A stretch of 64,000 bases of DNA from Gallionella sp. Lineage in GTDB: Bacteria; Pseudomonadota; Gammaproteobacteria; Burkholderiales; Gallionellaceae. Numbering within the stretch: the first letter of the stretch is position 1; each line of letters starts with the position of its first letter. The position numbers were made by a program, and so were the translations under genes. The stretch spans positions 1-64,000 of the forward strand of contig JAUYJO010000135.1 in the NCBI GenBank assembly GCA_030700315.1. Reading direction: 5' to 3'. Shown here in pieces: positions 20,819-33,730 of the stretch. The notes under the pieces are model-generated. The model searched no databases, was not told the DNA's origin, and was given only the letters and a program-made list of their open reading frames with translations.

Positions 20819-21016
20819 TTATGCGTAAGGCATCATGGCGCGAACCGATGCTGTGTTGGTTGCGTGAACTGCGGTGGTACCGCGCAATTGACGTTTGTTC
20901 TTGGTGGTCTTCTTGGTCAAAATGTGGCGCTTGAACGCTTGTGAGCGTTTGACGCTGCCACCGGCGCGGATCTTGAAACGCTTGGCCGCCCCGCTTTTGG
21001 TTTTCATCTTAGGCAT
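20819..21016 (-). CDS. rpmI: Ribosomal protein L35
   Basis: [36 protein letters not shown]. Confidence 0.98.
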   Translation of the reverse strand: MPKMKTKSGAAKRFKIRAGGSVKRSQAFKRHILTKKTTKNKRQLRGTTAVHATNTASVRAMMPYA

Positions 21017-21155
21017 AACTACTCCTTGAAGTTATGGTGCGAGGTGTTTTCCGACTGGAAAAACTTGATGACCCATACACCACTTTTTATCGGGGAACTA
21101 TTTGCCACATCGCCTCGACCATCCCCTTGCTATCGAGACAACTAAATTTTTTCGC

Positions 21156-21686
21156 CTACTTCTTTTTGGCTTTGGGTGACAACACCATCACCATCTGCCG
21201 GCCTTCCATCTTGGGAAACTGCTCGACCACGCCGTGCTCTTCCAAGTCGCCTCTGACACGTTCGATCAAGCGCATGCCGATTTCCTGGTGGGCCATTTCA
21301 CGACCGCGAAAGCGCAACGTAATCTTGGTCTTGTTGCCTTCGTCCAGGAATTTGATCAGGTTGCGCAACTTGATGTTGTAGTCACCTTCGTCCGTACCCG
21401 GGCGAAACTTGATTTCCTTGATTTGAACCTGCTTCTGTTTGAGCTTGGCCTCGTGCAGCTTCTTGCTTTCGGCATATTTGAATTTGCCGATATCCATGAT
21501 GCGGCATACCGGCGGATCCGCCAACGGCGAAATCTCGACCAAATCCAACTCTGCTTCATCCGCCAACCGCAATGCTTCCGCGATAGACACGATCCCGAGG
21601 GGCTCTTTCTCTGCTCCAATGAGGCGCACCTGAGGTGCGGTAATCATTTCATTGAGGCGCTGCGATTTATCTTGTGCTATTGCAAT
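21156..21686 (-). CDS. infC: Translation initiation factor IF-3 (non-AUG start proposed)
   Basis: ORF extends 13 codons in frame upstream of the ATG at 21647 as [15 protein letters not shown]. Confidence 0.85.
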   Translation of the reverse strand: MAIAQDKSQRLNEMITAPQVRLIGAEKEPLGIVSIAEALRLADEAELDLVEISPLADPPVCRIMDIGKFKYAESKKLHEAKLKQKQVQIKEIKFRPGTDEGDYNIKLRNLIKFLDEGNKTKITLRFRGREMAHQEIGMRLIERVRGDLEEHGVVEQFPKMEGRQMVMVLSPKAKKK

Positions 21687-21849
21687 ATCTCCACTTGAAC
21701 AAATTGTGAATCTCTATAAATCCAAACTCCGTCGCGATACGGCGTTGCTCAGCAAATTTTATCGCTTACATATAAACATATGCTGCGCGCTAAAATTTCC
21801 TTCGCACCTTGTCTCACTTGGGATTTTGAATTTCTAGAGACACCCAATA

Positions 21850-23763
21850 TTAAGCCGTGCTACCCGTCTTGACCTCGGCTTGCAAACGCTGAAGCAATGC
21901 TTCCAGCGTCATCTGCCCGAGATCCTCACCACTGCGGGTACGCACGGCCACCAATTTTCCGGCCACTTCCTTATCGCCGATGATTAGCTGATAAGGTAAT
22001 TTCTGCAAGCTATGTTCGCGTATTTTATAGGTAATCTTCTCGTTACGCAAATCCAGTCGCACACGCAACCCGGCATCGCGCAATACCTGAGCCACTTGCA
22101 GCGCATACTCCTCCTGCGCCTGCGAGATATTCATCACCGCCGCCTGCACCGGCGCAAGCCATAACGGGAACGCGCCCGCGTGGTGCTCGATCAGGATGCC
22201 GATGAAGCGCTCCATCGAACCCAGTATGGCGCGGTGCAGCATCACCGGGGGTTTGCGGCTGTTATCCTCATCGACGAACTCCGCATCAAGCCGCACCGGC
22301 AGGTTGAAATCCAGCTGGATTGTACCGCACTGCCACAGGCGACCGAGGCTATCTTTCAGCGTAAATTCGACCTTGGGGCCGTAGAACGCCCCCTCGCCCG
22401 GCTGCACTTCATATGCCAAACCGTTTTGCTGCAACGCCGCTGCCAAGCCTGTCTCGGCCTTGTCCCAAGTCTCATCCGAACCGACCCGCTTCTCCGGTCG
22501 GGTGGATAACTTGACCAACACCTCATTGAAACCAAAGTCCCCGTACACCTCGTTCAGCATCACGATGAAGCGCGACACCTCGGGCTGCACCTGGTTTTCG
22601 GTGCAGAAAATATGCGCATCGTCCTGGGTGAAGCCGCGCACCCGCATCAGGCCATGCAGCGAGCCGGAAGTCTCGTTGCGGTGACAGGAGCCAAACTCCG
22701 CCAGGCGCAGCGGCAAATCGCGGTAGCTGTGCAGGCCGTGATTGAAAATCTGCACATGGCCCGGACAGTTCATCGGCTTCACCGCATAGTCGCGATTCTC
22801 CGAACAGGTAGTGAACATGTTGTCGTGGTAGTTTTCCCAGTGGCCTGATTTTTCCCACAGGGTGCGATCCATGATGGTCGGGGTGCGCACTTCCTGATAG
22901 TCGTGTTCGCGGAACTTGCGGCGCATGTATTGCTCGACTTCCTGCCACAGCGTCCAGCCCTTGGGGTGCCAGAACACCATGCCGGGTGACGAGTCCTGCA
23001 TGTGGAACAATTCCAGTTGTTTGCCCAGCTTGCGGTGATCGCGCTTCTCGGCTTCTTCGAGCTGATGCAGATAGGCATCCAGCTCTTCCTTCTTCGCCCA
23101 GGCCGTGCCGTAGATGCGCTGCAACATTTCGTTCTTCGAATCGCCGCGCCAGTAGGCACCGGCCAGTTTCATCAGCTTGAAGGCTTTCAGTTTGCCGGTG
23201 GACGGCACATGCGGGCCGCGGCACAGGTCGGTGAATTCGCCCTCGCTGTATAGCGACACATCCTGGTCCGCCGGGATCGATTCGATGATCTCGGCCTTGT
23301 AGCTCTCACCGATATGCTTGAAATACGCCACCGCCTCATCGCGCGGCAACACGCGGCGCGCCACCGGCAAATCCAGTTTGGCAATCTCGCCCATGCGTTT
23401 TTCGATCGCCGCCAGGTCTTCCGGCGTAAACGGGCGCTTGTAGGAAAAATCGTAATAAAAACCGTTTTCGATGACCGGCCCGATGGTCACCTGCGCATCG
23501 GGAAACAATTCCTTCACCGCATGTGCCAGCAAGTGCGCGGTGGAGTGGCGGATGATCTCGACGCCGCCCGCATCCTTGTCGGTGATGATCGCCAAGGCGG
23601 CATCCTGCTCAATCACATGCGAGGTATCCACCACCTTTCCATCCACCTTCCCTGCCAAGGCGGCGCGCGCCAAACCCGCGCCGATGCTGAGCGCAATGTC
23701 TGCAACGGTAACGGGTTGCGCGAAACTGCGCTGCGAACCATCCGGCAAAGTAATGACTGGCAT
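21850..23763 (-). CDS. thrS: Threonyl-tRNA synthetase
   Basis: [31 protein letters not shown] track start is upstream of this likely start. Confidence 0.97.
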   Translation of the reverse strand: MPVITLPDGSQRSFAQPVTVADIALSIGAGLARAALAGKVDGKVVDTSHVIEQDAALAIITDKDAGGVEIIRHSTAHLLAHAVKELFPDAQVTIGPVIENGFYYDFSYKRPFTPEDLAAIEKRMGEIAKLDLPVARRVLPRDEAVAYFKHIGESYKAEIIESIPADQDVSLYSEGEFTDLCRGPHVPSTGKLKAFKLMKLAGAYWRGDSKNEMLQRIYGTAWAKKEELDAYLHQLEEAEKRDHRKLGKQLELFHMQDSSPGMVFWHPKGWTLWQEVEQYMRRKFREHDYQEVRTPTIMDRTLWEKSGHWENYHDNMFTTCSENRDYAVKPMNCPGHVQIFNHGLHSYRDLPLRLAEFGSCHRNETSGSLHGLMRVRGFTQDDAHIFCTENQVQPEVSRFIVMLNEVYGDFGFNEVLVKLSTRPEKRVGSDETWDKAETGLAAALQQNGLAYEVQPGEGAFYGPKVEFTLKDSLGRLWQCGTIQLDFNLPVRLDAEFVDEDNSRKPPVMLHRAILGSMERFIGILIEHHAGAFPLWLAPVQAAVMNISQAQEEYALQVAQVLRDAGLRVRLDLRNEKITYKIREHSLQKLPYQLIIGDKEVAGKLVAVRTRSGEDLGQMTLEALLQRLQAEVKTGSTA

Positions 23764-24171
23764 ATTGTTGCTCCCGAAAATACAAAGTGCGGCAACGCCG
23801 CACTCGAAATATTGCACGATGGTTTATTGGACACATCCTGCAAAATTGAACACATCTTGCAAACCTGCATGAATAGCCTGTCTATTCAGCTCTTGTGCTG
23901 CATGCTCACATAAAATCTGCCCTTGGAGGCGCATGCATCACGTCAAATTTTCAGCACTACCCCCATGGAACCTGAATCACAAACGGGCAGTTTTTTTGTG
24001 GGGGGCGTTAATAATTGCAGCGGCGAATTCTAGTGCATTTTCCGTAAGCTTGTCCATTTTCTGTGCGATTGCGCGATTGCACTACCACACGATATTGGCA
24101 TTCCCATTCGCTATGGCTCAGGCTTTCGCTGCCGCTCATTTCTACCTTTTCTTTTCTTGTTTTTTGCTGGC

Positions 24172-24786
24172 TCAGTGTGGCAATTCGCGCTGCCCAGCAT
24201 GAAAATTGCCCGATCCACCGAGAATCTCGCGCACGGGCCTGAAACTTTTACGATGCACTGCCGACACGCCGTATTCGCGCAACGCGGCGAGGTGCGCGAC
24301 AGTTGGGTAGCCCTTGTGTTCGGCAAAACCGTAGCGCGGATATTGTTCGTGCAGTTGCAGCATCAGTTCGTCGCGCGCGGTTTTCGCCAGGATCGACGCT
24401 GCGGAAATTGCCGCGATTTTGCTGTCACCCTTCACGATCGCCTGGCTGGGGATGCCGGTCTGCGGGCAATACAGGCCATCTACCAGCACCTGGTGCGGCA
24501 CTATCTTCAACGCCAGCACAGCGCGGCGCATCGCCAACAAAGTGGCTTGCAGAATGTTGATCCGGTCTATTTCTTCCACTTCGGCGTAAGCCACCGCCCA
24601 GGCCAGCGCGCGTTCGCGGATGAGCGGTGCGAGCCGGTCGCGCTGCCGTTCGGAAAGTTTTTTGGAATCGGCCAAGCCCTCGATGGGTGCGCTCTCATCC
24701 AGGATCACCGCCGCCGCGCTCACCGGCCCGGCCAGCGGGCCACGCCCGGCTTCATCCACGCCGCAGATCAGGATGACATTGGTCAT
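24172..24786 (-). CDS. rnhB: Ribonuclease HII
   Basis: [23 protein letters not shown]. Confidence 0.97.
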   Translation of the reverse strand: MTNVILICGVDEAGRGPLAGPVSAAAVILDESAPIEGLADSKKLSERQRDRLAPLIRERALAWAVAYAEVEEIDRINILQATLLAMRRAVLALKIVPHQVLVDGLYCPQTGIPSQAIVKGDSKIAAISAASILAKTARDELMLQLHEQYPRYGFAEHKGYPTVAHLAALREYGVSAVHRKSFRPVREILGGSGNFHAGQRELPH

Positions 24787-25934
24787 GCGGGCAAGTACGG
24801 CAGGATAGCTGCTGCGGCTTTTTGCGCGGTATTCTGGCGCAATGTTTGATGCAACTTGCGGAACGTTTCTTCGAGTTGAATCACCGCATCTTTATCGTTG
24901 ACCAGATTGAGTAGCGCCTGGGCGAGATTCTCCGGCGTGGCATCTTCCTGGATCAGCTCCGGAACAACGAAACGTTCGCTCAAAATGTTGGGCAGGCCAA
25001 AATAAGGCTGATAGCGTTTGCGCTTGATCATCCACCACGAGAGCGCCGGCATCCGGTAGGTAATGACCATCGGGCGCTTGAGCAGCGCGCATTCCAGCGT
25101 CGCCGTGCCGGAGGCCACCAGCACGATATCGGCGGCGATCATCGCATCCTGCGCATGGCCGAACAGCAGCGTCATCGGCAGCTCCTGCGCAGAGCAATCG
25201 TAGAGCGCCTGGTCGAAAATGGCGCGCGTCTCACGGCTGATCAGCGGCACCAGGAAGCGCGCATCGGGCGCCTGTTGCAGGATAAGTTTGGCGGTCTCGA
25301 TGTAGGTATGCGCGAGATGCTTCACTTCGCTCTGGCGGCTGCCGGGCAGGAAGGCGAATACCCTGGCTTGCAGCGGGATGCGCATCGTCTCGCGCATCTC
25401 GGTGCGTTTGGGGTAATCGGGCAGCATATCGGCAAGCGGATGGCCGACGTAATCGACCGGGATGCCGGCTTGCTGGTAGAGCCTGGGTTCATGCGGAAAC
25501 AGCGCGAGCATGTGCGATACGGCATGCTTGATTTTATTGATACGCTCGCCGCGCCATGCCCAGATCGACGGGCTGACGTAATGGATGGTGGGTATGCCGC
25601 TTGCCTTGAGCGCAAGTTCCAGATCAAGGTTGAAATCCGGCGCGTCCACCGCGATGAACAAGTCCGGGCGATTGTCCAGAAAATACTTGCGCAGCCTGCG
25701 GCGGATACCGACTATCTCGCGATAGTGGCGCAACACTTCGACATAGCCGCGCACCGCCAGTTTTTCCATCGGGAACAATACGCTCATCCCGACCGCCTGC
25801 ATCTTCGGGCCACCGATGCCGGCGAACTCGATGCCGGGGCGCGCTTCCAGCAAGGCGGCCATCAAATGGCTGCCGAGCAGGTCGCCGGAGGCTTCGCCCG
25901 CGACGATGCCGATTATGATTTTTTTCTGCTGCAT
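24783..25934 (-). CDS. lpxB: Lipid-A-disaccharide synthase
   Basis: [20 protein letters not shown]. Confidence 0.97.
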   Translation of the reverse strand: MQQKKIIIGIVAGEASGDLLGSHLMAALLEARPGIEFAGIGGPKMQAVGMSVLFPMEKLAVRGYVEVLRHYREIVGIRRRLRKYFLDNRPDLFIAVDAPDFNLDLELALKASGIPTIHYVSPSIWAWRGERINKIKHAVSHMLALFPHEPRLYQQAGIPVDYVGHPLADMLPDYPKRTEMRETMRIPLQARVFAFLPGSRQSEVKHLAHTYIETAKLILQQAPDARFLVPLISRETRAIFDQALYDCSAQELPMTLLFGHAQDAMIAADIVLVASGTATLECALLKRPMVITYRMPALSWWMIKRKRYQPYFGLPNILSERFVVPELIQEDATPENLAQALLNLVNDKDAVIQLEETFRKLHQTLRQNTAQKAAAAILPYLPA

Positions 25935-25973
25935 GGGAAAACCTTGTAATTGATCTGCTCGGGAATGGCCCGA

Positions 25974-26744
25974 TCAGCGCACGATGCCGCGCTTCGATGC
26001 AGCGAGAAAGTTGGCCAACGGCTGCAACTCGGCATGTTCCGCCAGTTGCGATCCGATCGCGGCTTTTGCCTCGTCGAGGCTCAAGCCGGATTTGTACAGC
26101 GTCTTATAGGCGCGTTTGATCGCCATGATCGCCGGGCTGGAAAATCCGCGCCGCTTCAGCCCTTCGGCATTGATGCCGTGCGGTGCACTGGGGTTGCCGG
26201 AAACCAGCACATAAGGCGGTACGTCCTGCAACAAAATCGTGCCCATGCCGGTGATGATGTGCGCGCCGATTTTGACGAACTGGTGCACCACGGTGAAGCC
26301 GCCGAGGATCGCATAATCACCAACCTCGACATGCCCGGCCAGTTGCGCGTTGTTGGCGAAGATGGTGTGGTCGCCAACCTGGCAGTCGTGTGCCAGATGC
26401 ACGTAGGCCATGATCCAGTTATGGTTGCCGACGCGCGTCACGCCGACATCCTGCGCGGTGCCGAGGTTGAAAGTGCAGAACTCGCGGATGGTGTTGTGGT
26501 CGCCGATTTCCAGCCGTGTCGGTTCACCGGCGTACTTCTTGTCCTGCGGAATCTCGCCCAGTGAACAGAACTGAAAAATTCGGTTATGCCGGCCGATGCG
26601 CGTATGCCCGTTGATCACGACATGCGGGCCGATCACCGTGCCCGCGCCGATCTCGACATGCTCGCCGATGAGGGAATACGCGCCCACCTCGACATCGTCG
26701 GCAAGCTGCGCATCCGGATGGACGATGGCGGTCTGGTGAATCAT
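25974..26744 (-). CDS. lpxA: UDP-GlcNAc acyltransferase
   Basis: [36 protein letters not shown]. Confidence 0.97.
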   Translation of the reverse strand: MIHQTAIVHPDAQLADDVEVGAYSLIGEHVEIGAGTVIGPHVVINGHTRIGRHNRIFQFCSLGEIPQDKKYAGEPTRLEIGDHNTIREFCTFNLGTAQDVGVTRVGNHNWIMAYVHLAHDCQVGDHTIFANNAQLAGHVEVGDYAILGGFTVVHQFVKIGAHIITGMGTILLQDVPPYVLVSGNPSAPHGINAEGLKRRGFSSPAIMAIKRAYKTLYKSGLSLDEAKAAIGSQLAEHAELQPLANFLAASKRGIVR

Positions 26745-26766
26745 GAATACCTCTGGAAATACAAAA

Positions 26767-27219
26767 TCACGCTACCGATTTCACGGTACACATCAATTCC
26801 GCTTCGGCGGCCAGTTGCCCATCCACTTCCGCCTTGGCGCTAAACTTGAACACGCCGCGCATGCTGCGCGTCAGCGACACCTTGATAATCAACTGATCGC
26901 CCGGAGTGACCGGGCGCTTAAAACGCGCGCCGTCGATACCGGCAAAATAATATACCGACTTGTCATCCGGCTTGCTGCCCAAAGATTTGAACGACAGCAG
27001 CGCGGCGACCTGCGCCATCGCCTCGATAATCAGCACGCCGGGCATCACCGGGTGGTGCGGATAATGGCCGGGAAAAAACGGTTCGTTGATGGTGACGTTC
27101 TTCAACGCGACGATATTTTTGCCCGGCTCTACCGACAACACGCGATCCACCAGCAGGAACGGGTAGCGGTGCGGTAAATGTTCGAGGATGGCGTGGATGT
27201 CCATGGTGGTGTCGCTCAT
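26767..27219 (-). CDS. fabZ: 3-hydroxyacyl-ACP dehydratase
   Basis: [43 protein letters not shown]. Confidence 0.97.
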   Translation of the reverse strand: MSDTTMDIHAILEHLPHRYPFLLVDRVLSVEPGKNIVALKNVTINEPFFPGHYPHHPVMPGVLIIEAMAQVAALLSFKSLGSKPDDKSVYYFAGIDGARFKRPVTPGDQLIIKVSLTRSMRGVFKFSAKAEVDGQLAAEAELMCTVKSVA

Positions 27220-27221
27220 AT

Positions 27222-28256
27222 TTATTTCCTTTTTAATGACTCAATTTCCTGTTCCAAGGCCTTGACGCGTCCAACCAGATCGTCGAGATGGCGCAAATGA
27301 ACCGCATTTTTGCGCCAGTCTTCCTGTTTGGAAAACGGGAAAATAGCCGCATAGGAACCGGCTTCGCGAATAGACTTTCCGACCAGGGTATGCGCGGCAA
27401 TCTCGACGTGATCGGCCAGTTGCAGATGCCCCAGTATCCGTGCGCCGCCGCCGATCAGGCAATAGCGCCCGATCACCGCGCTGCCGGCAATTCCGGCGCA
27501 TCCGGCAATCGCGGTATGCGCGCCGATGCGCACGTTGTGCGCGATCTGGATCTGGTTATCCAGCTTCACGCCGTCCTCGATCACCGTGTCGTCCAGCGCG
27601 CCGCGGTCGATGGTGGTGTTCGCGCCGATCTCGACATTGTTGCCGATCACCACACGGCCGATTTGCGGGATCTTGATCCAGTGCCCCTCATCCATCGCGA
27701 TGCCGAATCCGTCCGAGCCGATCACCGCGCCGGAATGCGCGATCAGGTTATCGCCGATCACGCAGCCGTGATAAATCACCACTTGCGGATACAGCCTGGC
27801 ATGACTGCCGATGACCGTATGTGCGCCGATGCAGCAACCCGCGCCGATCACCGAGTGCGCGCCGATCACCGCGCCATCGCCGATCACCGCCATCGCGGCG
27901 ATGCTGGCCGTCGGGTCAATCTGCGCGCCCGCGCCAACAATCGCAGCGGAATGCACGCCCGGTTTTGCTTCAGGCAAGGGATTGAGCAAGGCCGACACCC
28001 TGGCGAAATAGGCGTAGGGGTTATCTGAAATGATGCGCGGCAGATCGGTCGCCGCCGCATCCACCTCGCCGAGTATCACCGCGCCGGCAGAGGTATGGGC
28101 GAGCTGCGCGCGATATTTGCTGTTGGTAAGAAAGCTGATGTGGTTTGATTGCGCCTTTTCCAGCGTGGTGATTTGCGAGATGCGCACCTCGCCATCCCCC
28201 AGTACACGCCCGCCGAACTGTGCCGCGATGTCCGCCAACCGATAGGAAATATCCAT
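27222..28256 (-). CDS. lpxD: UDP-3-O-acylglucosamine N-acyltransferase
   Basis: Left-handed beta-helix hexapeptides; lpx cluster context. Confidence 0.96.
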   Translation of the reverse strand: MDISYRLADIAAQFGGRVLGDGEVRISQITTLEKAQSNHISFLTNSKYRAQLAHTSAGAVILGEVDAAATDLPRIISDNPYAYFARVSALLNPLPEAKPGVHSAAIVGAGAQIDPTASIAAMAVIGDGAVIGAHSVIGAGCCIGAHTVIGSHARLYPQVVIYHGCVIGDNLIAHSGAVIGSDGFGIAMDEGHWIKIPQIGRVVIGNNVEIGANTTIDRGALDDTVIEDGVKLDNQIQIAHNVRIGAHTAIAGCAGIAGSAVIGRYCLIGGGARILGHLQLADHVEIAAHTLVGKSIREAGSYAAIFPFSKQEDWRKNAVHLRHLDDLVGRVKALEQEIESLKRK

Positions 28257-28268
28257 CCCGCGTGCCGC

Positions 28269-28793
28269 TTATTTGCCGTCCTTGCCATTGCCGGCTTGCC
28301 CGTCGGCGAGATACTTGATCACCTTGTCGGTGATGTCTATCCTGGGATTACGGTACACCGCCTCCTGCAGGATCAGATCGTATTTTTCCGTTTCTGCAAT
28401 CGTCTGGATCGCCTTGTTGGCCTGCTCCAGCACGATAGCCAACTCTTCGTTTTTGCGCAGATTCAAGTCCTCGCGGAATTCGCGTTGCATGCGCTGCAAA
28501 TTCACATTCATCGCCGTCAATTCGCGCTCTTTGTTGCGGTGGTCGGCATCCGGCAACTTGCTGCCATCTTTTTCCAGCATGGTTTGCAATTCCTTTGCCT
28601 GTCTCATCAGATTCTTGATTTCCTGATCGCGCCCGGAAAATTCCTTCTCTATCCTTTTCTCCGCCTTGATCGCAGGTGCCGACTCGCGCAGGATGCGCTC
28701 GGTATCCACCACGCCGACCCTGAAATCCGTGGCCTGCGCCGCCCCCAAGCCCAACAACATAACCAGCGCGCAGGCTTTCATCGCTATCTTCAT
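28269..28793 (-). CDS. skp: OmpH/Skp family periplasmic chaperone
   Basis: FRVGVVDTERILRESAPAIKAEKRIEKEFSGRDQEIKNL, between lpxD and bamA. Confidence 0.93.
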   Translation of the reverse strand: MKIAMKACALVMLLGLGAAQATDFRVGVVDTERILRESAPAIKAEKRIEKEFSGRDQEIKNLMRQAKELQTMLEKDGSKLPDADHRNKERELTAMNVNLQRMQREFREDLNLRKNEELAIVLEQANKAIQTIAETEKYDLILQEAVYRNPRIDITDKVIKYLADGQAGNGKDGK

Positions 28794-28841
28794 TAGGTAC
28801 TCCTTACTCGATTAAAACATAGAACCCGTTTAGAACCCCAT

Positions 28842-31115
28842 CTAAAACATCGAACCCAGGGTAAATTGGAATTTCTGCAATTTATCCACCGACTGCTTAT
28901 TGAGCGGCACGGCATAACTGAACTTGATCGGCCCCACCGGCGATAACCAGGTGAATGCCGCACCGGCGGAATAGCGAATCCCTGCGCTACCCGGCAGATC
29001 GCCGCTGCCATACACCGCGCCCGCATCAAAAAAGCCGCTCAAGCGCACCGATTTTTCCTTGATCCCCGGAACCGGCATCAGCAGCTCCGCATTGCCGATC
29101 ACGCGCTTCGTGCCGCCCAGCGCCTGATCGTTGAGATCGCGCGGCCCCAGCGAATTGGAATCGTAGCCCCGCACCGAACCGGTGCCGCCCGCATAAAAAT
29201 TCTTGAAGAACGGCATGGGCTTGCCGGCATAACCGCCCGCGATGCCGGCTTCGCCGTTCAGCAACAAAGTGAAGTCTCTGCTCAACGGTTGATACCACTG
29301 GTGCTGGTAATTCAGCTTGTAATAACGCATGTCGAGCACCGGCAGGGCAATTTCCGCAAAGGCTCGCTGCACCGTGCCCTCGGTCGTGTAGATCGCGCTG
29401 TCGCGGCTGTCGCGGCCCCATCCTATGGTGCCGACCAGGTTGGAATTCAACGTACCGAAATCCCTCACATATCTGACCAGCCTGTCGGAGCTTAACTCGG
29501 TCAACACGAGATCGGTTCTTTCAAACGCCAGACCATAGCTGATCGCCTCATCCTCGCCGATCGGCACGCCGAAGCGCATCCCGCCACCCATGGTGCGCGA
29601 AGAATATTCGCTGACTGCCGTGTCGGTCGAATCGGTATCGCGTTTATAAACATCGAAACCGCGGCTCACGCCGTCATCGGTGAAATACGGGTTGGTGAAG
29701 GAAAGGGAATAAATCTGGTTGACCTTGCTGGTGTTGATTTGCGTCGAAACATGGTTGCCGCTACCGAACAGGTTGGCCTGCGTCACGCCGGCCGACAGCG
29801 TCATCCCTTCGTTGTCGGAAAAACCCGCGCCCACCGAAATATTGCCCGTGGATTTTTCTTCCACCGTGATATTCACATCCATCTGGTCGGTCGCGCCTTG
29901 CACCGGCGGCGTTTCCATATTGACCTCGGCAAAAAAATTGAGCTTGTCCACGCGCTGCTTGGACTTCTTGATTTTGTCCACGTCGAACCATGCGCCCTCG
30001 ACCTGGCGGAATTCGCGGCGGATCACCTCATCGCGCGTCTTCTCGTTGCCGGCGACATTGATGCGGCGCACGTACACGCGCTGCCCGGGGTCGATCACAA
30101 AATTGAAGGCGACCTGGTGTTTTTCCTTGTCCAGCTCGGGAATCGCATTCACGTTGGCGAAGGCGTAACCTTCCTGCCCGAGGCGCTCGCCGATTTTCTG
30201 GCTGGTTTCAGTCAATGCCTTGCGCGCAAAGGTGTCGCCCGGCTTGACCTGGATAAGCTTTTCGATCTCTTCTCTGGCGATCAGGGTGTTGCCGGAGATG
30301 CCCGTCTTGGAGACGGTATATTTCTCGCCTTCGGTAATATTGATGGTGATGTAAATGTCCTTCTTGTCCGGCGTAATCGAAACCTGCGTGGAATCGATGT
30401 TGAACTCCAGATAGCCGCTGTCCATGTAAAACGAGCGCATGGCTTCCATGTCGGCCGACAGTTTTTGCTTGGAATATTGGTCGCTCTTGCTGAACCAGCT
30501 CATCCAGTCCGGCGTGCTGAGCTTCATCATGTCCAGCAACTCCTCCTCCTTGAAGGCGCGATTGCCGACCAGGTTGATCTGCTTGATCTTGGAAACTTCG
30601 CCTTCCACCACATTGAACACGATGCCGACGCGGTTGCGCTCCAGCTCGGTGACGCTGGTCGTGACGCTCACGCCGTATTTGCCGCGCGCCACATACTGGC
30701 GCTTCATATCCTGAACAGCCTTGTCCAGCGCGTTCTTGTCGAAAATACGCGCCTCGGCCAGCCCGGCATATTTCATGTTGTCCTTGATCTGTTCCTTGGG
30801 AAAATCCTTGATGCCGTTGAGTTCGATGCTGGCGATCGACGGACGCTCGCGCACCAGCACGATCAGCACGCCCTGCTCGACCTCCAGTCGCACATCCTTG
30901 AAAAATCCGGTGGCATACAGGGCGCGAACCGCCTCGGCGGCCTGCGTGTCGTTCATGGTATCGCCGACTTTGACCGGCAGATAACTGAATACCGTGCCGG
31001 CCTCGGTGCGCTGGACGCCCTCGACGCGGATATCTTTGACGGTGAATGGCTGGATTGCCCAGGCGGGTGACATGCAGAGCAGAGAAATCAACCCTGCCAG
31101 TTTTTTTATGTTCAT
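28842..31115 (-). CDS. bamA: Outer membrane protein assembly factor BamA
   Basis: POTRA repeats + C-terminal barrel; FTVKDIRVEGVQRTEAGTVFSYLPVKVGD. Confidence 0.97.
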   Translation of the reverse strand: MNIKKLAGLISLLCMSPAWAIQPFTVKDIRVEGVQRTEAGTVFSYLPVKVGDTMNDTQAAEAVRALYATGFFKDVRLEVEQGVLIVLVRERPSIASIELNGIKDFPKEQIKDNMKYAGLAEARIFDKNALDKAVQDMKRQYVARGKYGVSVTTSVTELERNRVGIVFNVVEGEVSKIKQINLVGNRAFKEEELLDMMKLSTPDWMSWFSKSDQYSKQKLSADMEAMRSFYMDSGYLEFNIDSTQVSITPDKKDIYITINITEGEKYTVSKTGISGNTLIAREEIEKLIQVKPGDTFARKALTETSQKIGERLGQEGYAFANVNAIPELDKEKHQVAFNFVIDPGQRVYVRRINVAGNEKTRDEVIRREFRQVEGAWFDVDKIKKSKQRVDKLNFFAEVNMETPPVQGATDQMDVNITVEEKSTGNISVGAGFSDNEGMTLSAGVTQANLFGSGNHVSTQINTSKVNQIYSLSFTNPYFTDDGVSRGFDVYKRDTDSTDTAVSEYSSRTMGGGMRFGVPIGEDEAISYGLAFERTDLVLTELSSDRLVRYVRDFGTLNSNLVGTIGWGRDSRDSAIYTTEGTVQRAFAEIALPVLDMRYYKLNYQHQWYQPLSRDFTLLLNGEAGIAGGYAGKPMPFFKNFYAGGTGSVRGYDSNSLGPRDLNDQALGGTKRVIGNAELLMPVPGIKEKSVRLSGFFDAGAVYGSGDLPGSAGIRYSAGAAFTWLSPVGPIKFSYAVPLNKQSVDKLQKFQFTLGSMF

Positions 31116-31118
31116 TTT

Positions 31119-32474
31119 CTAACCTGAAATTAGGCGATTAATATCGTTATAGATCGCAAAGACCATCAGTATGCCGAGCAGCGTGATACCAATTTTCTGG
31201 CCGATTTCCCAAGCCTGCTCGGAAACCGGGCTGCCCTTGACCCATTCGGCGACATAATACAGCAAGTGCCCCCCATCCAATAAGGGGACGGGCAGTAAAT
31301 TCAGCACACCGAGGCTGATGCTGATCAGCGCGAGGAAGCCGAGATAAGCCGCCACGCCCATTGCGGCGGACTGCCCGGCATAATCGGCGATGGTGATCGG
31401 CCCGCTCAGATTTTTCATCGACACCTCGCCCAGCACCATTTTGCCCAGCATTTTAAGGGTGATAACAGAAGTTTCCCAGGTCTTGCGCAGGGCTTGGTAT
31501 AGCGCCTCCACCGGGCCGTAGCTCACCTCGGTCAGTATCGCCTGCCAGGCCGCATGATCCACTTGCGGCCCCGCGCCAATCTTACCCACCGACTGGCCGG
31601 ATTCGGTAACCGCCTGCGGCGTCAGCTCTACGGTTGCCGTGATTTCACCGCGCTGAATATCGAGCCGTACCGCCTGCCCGGGATGCGTGCGTATGATCTC
31701 CACCAGCTCGCTCCAGTGTTGCAGCGCCACCCCATTGGCGCGCAGGACGCGGTCTCCCTCCCGCAAACCGGCGCGCTGTGCCACGCTGTTTTCGCTGACC
31801 TTACCAATAATGGGCAAAAGAGCGGGCCGGTAAAGGTGCAGCCCGAGCTTATCGAGAAATTCGCCGTCCAGGTCTTTGGCTTCCAGGGCACTGATATCGA
31901 GCACATGTGAAAGCGTTTCGCCCTGTGCGCTGCGCGCTTCGATCCTGACTTCACCCTGACGCAGGGCAAGTTCCAACAGCGACCAGCGCAACTCCTGCCA
32001 GCTTGGCACCGGTTCGCCATTGATGCTGACGATGGTTTCGCCCGCCTGCATCTGCGCGAGCGCCGCCGGAGAGCCCGGTGGCGCTTCGCCCAGCACCGGC
32101 TTCAATCCAGGAACGCCATGCACGAACAAAGCCCAATACAACACAATCGCCAGCAGAAAATTGGACAGCGGTCCGGCCACCACGATCGCCATGCGTTGCA
32201 GCACCGGCTGGCGGTTGAACGCGTATTTCAGTTCGTCCGGCGCTACCGCCTCTTCGCGCTCGTCCAGCATCTTGACGTAGCCGCCCAGCGGAATCGCGGA
32301 AATCACCCACTCGGTGTCACTGTTGGCAAAGCGTTTGCTGTAAACCACCTTGCCGAAGCCCACCGAAAAGCGCAGCACTTTCACCCCGCAGCGGCGCGCC
32401 ACCCAGAAATGTCCGAGTTCGTGAAACACCACCAGCAGCGCGATCGCGCCGATAAAGGCCAGCAAGGTAATCAT
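31119..32474 (-). CDS. rseP: Site-2 protease RseP
   Basis: [39 protein letters not shown]. Confidence 0.97.
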   Translation of the reverse strand: MITLLAFIGAIALLVVFHELGHFWVARRCGVKVLRFSVGFGKVVYSKRFANSDTEWVISAIPLGGYVKMLDEREEAVAPDELKYAFNRQPVLQRMAIVVAGPLSNFLLAIVLYWALFVHGVPGLKPVLGEAPPGSPAALAQMQAGETIVSINGEPVPSWQELRWSLLELALRQGEVRIEARSAQGETLSHVLDISALEAKDLDGEFLDKLGLHLYRPALLPIIGKVSENSVAQRAGLREGDRVLRANGVALQHWSELVEIIRTHPGQAVRLDIQRGEITATVELTPQAVTESGQSVGKIGAGPQVDHAAWQAILTEVSYGPVEALYQALRKTWETSVITLKMLGKMVLGEVSMKNLSGPITIADYAGQSAAMGVAAYLGFLALISISLGVLNLLPVPLLDGGHLLYYVAEWVKGSPVSEQAWEIGQKIGITLLGILMVFAIYNDINRLISG

Positions 32475-33646
32475 AATTTCCCGATTTGTTGTTGCGCGAC
32501 ACGGCGCGCCTCGGCATCCGCACCCAGCACATCATCCAGGCTGCCGACCGCATTGACCGGCAGCGCGTCCAGCGCCGCCTCGATGAGGCGCGGAATATAC
32601 AGGAAGGGAATCCGTTTATCGAGAAAAGCCGCCACCGCCACCTCGTTCGCGGCATTCAAAATCGCCGGAGCGGTGCCTGCCGCACGCAACGCCTGATAGG
32701 CCAAGGCCAGGCAGGGGAAGCGTTCAAAGTCAGGCGCGGTAAAATTCATCGTCGCCACTTTGAACAAATCCAGCGGCGCCACGCCAGAGTCGATACGCTC
32801 CGGCCAAGCCAGACCATAAGCGATCGGCGTGCGCATGTCGGGGTTGCCGAGCTGCGCCAGCACCGAGCCGTCCACATATTCGACCAGCGAATGGATCACG
32901 CTCTGCGGGTGTACCACCACCTGGATGTCGTCGGCGCTCGCATTGAACAGCCAGTGCGCCTCGATGACCTCCAGCCCCTTGTTCATCATGCTCGCCGAAT
33001 CCACCGAAATTTTCCTGCCCATACTCCAGTTGGGATGCGCGCAGGCCTGCTCCGGCGTGACGTGCTGCAATTCCTCCAGCGGCGTGTTGCGAAACGGCCC
33101 CCCGGAAGCGGTGAGCAGGATGCGGCGCACACCGTTGCCCGCAAGATCACCGTCATAGCCGCGCGGCAGCGCCTGGAAAATCGCATTGTGTTCGCTGTCG
33201 ATGGGCAACAACACCGAGCCGCTGGCGCGTACCGCATCCATGAACACGTTGCCCGCCATCACCAGCGTTTCCTTATTCGCCAGCAGGATTTTCTTGCCGG
33301 CGCGCGCCGCCGCCAACGTCGGCTGCAAGCCCGCCGCACCGACAATGGCGGCCATCACCGTATCCACTTCCGGCAACACGGAAACATGCTCCAGCGCCGC
33401 CGCGCCGCTCAACACCTCGATTTCCAACCCCGCTTCACGCACGCGCTCGCGCAACTGCGCGGCGGCATCTCCGCCCAGCATTACCGCATAGCGCGGCTTG
33501 AACTGTTGGCATTGACGGAACAACAAATCGACATGGCAGTTTGCCGTCAACGCAACGATTTTAAATTTACCGGGATGGCGCGCCACTACATCCAGCGTGC
33601 TGGTGCCGATACTTCCGGTGGAGCCAAGAATGGTCAGATATTGCAT
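32471..33646 (-). CDS. dxr: 1-deoxy-D-xylulose 5-phosphate reductoisomerase
   Basis: [28 protein letters not shown] track start is upstream. Confidence 0.97.
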   Translation of the reverse strand: MQYLTILGSTGSIGTSTLDVVARHPGKFKIVALTANCHVDLLFRQCQQFKPRYAVMLGGDAAAQLRERVREAGLEIEVLSGAAALEHVSVLPEVDTVMAAIVGAAGLQPTLAAARAGKKILLANKETLVMAGNVFMDAVRASGSVLLPIDSEHNAIFQALPRGYDGDLAGNGVRRILLTASGGPFRNTPLEELQHVTPEQACAHPNWSMGRKISVDSASMMNKGLEVIEAHWLFNASADDIQVVVHPQSVIHSLVEYVDGSVLAQLGNPDMRTPIAYGLAWPERIDSGVAPLDLFKVATMNFTAPDFERFPCLALAYQALRAAGTAPAILNAANEVAVAAFLDKRIPFLYIPRLIEAALDALPVNAVGSLDDVLGADAEARRVAQQQIGKL

Positions 33647-33699
33647 GTTTTTTTGCCCGAATATTTCATAAACCCAGATAATTCCAATTTTAAAGTCAC

Positions 33700-33730
33700 G
33701 TAGGGTAGGCACGTCCTTGTGCCCACGCGG
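33700..33730. repeat. REP palindrome 1
   Basis: gtagggtaggcacgtccttgtgcccacgcgg. Confidence 0.8.

Noticed and set aside
27222-28256. Periodic hexapeptide pattern in 25974..28256 as possible novel repeats
   Set aside because: Normal left-handed beta-helix repeats of LpxA and LpxD
29739-33703. Antisense ORFs 29739..31070 (443 aa) and 32486..33703 (405 aa)
   Set aside because: Opposite bamA and dxr; no family features, His/Arg-rich shadow composition
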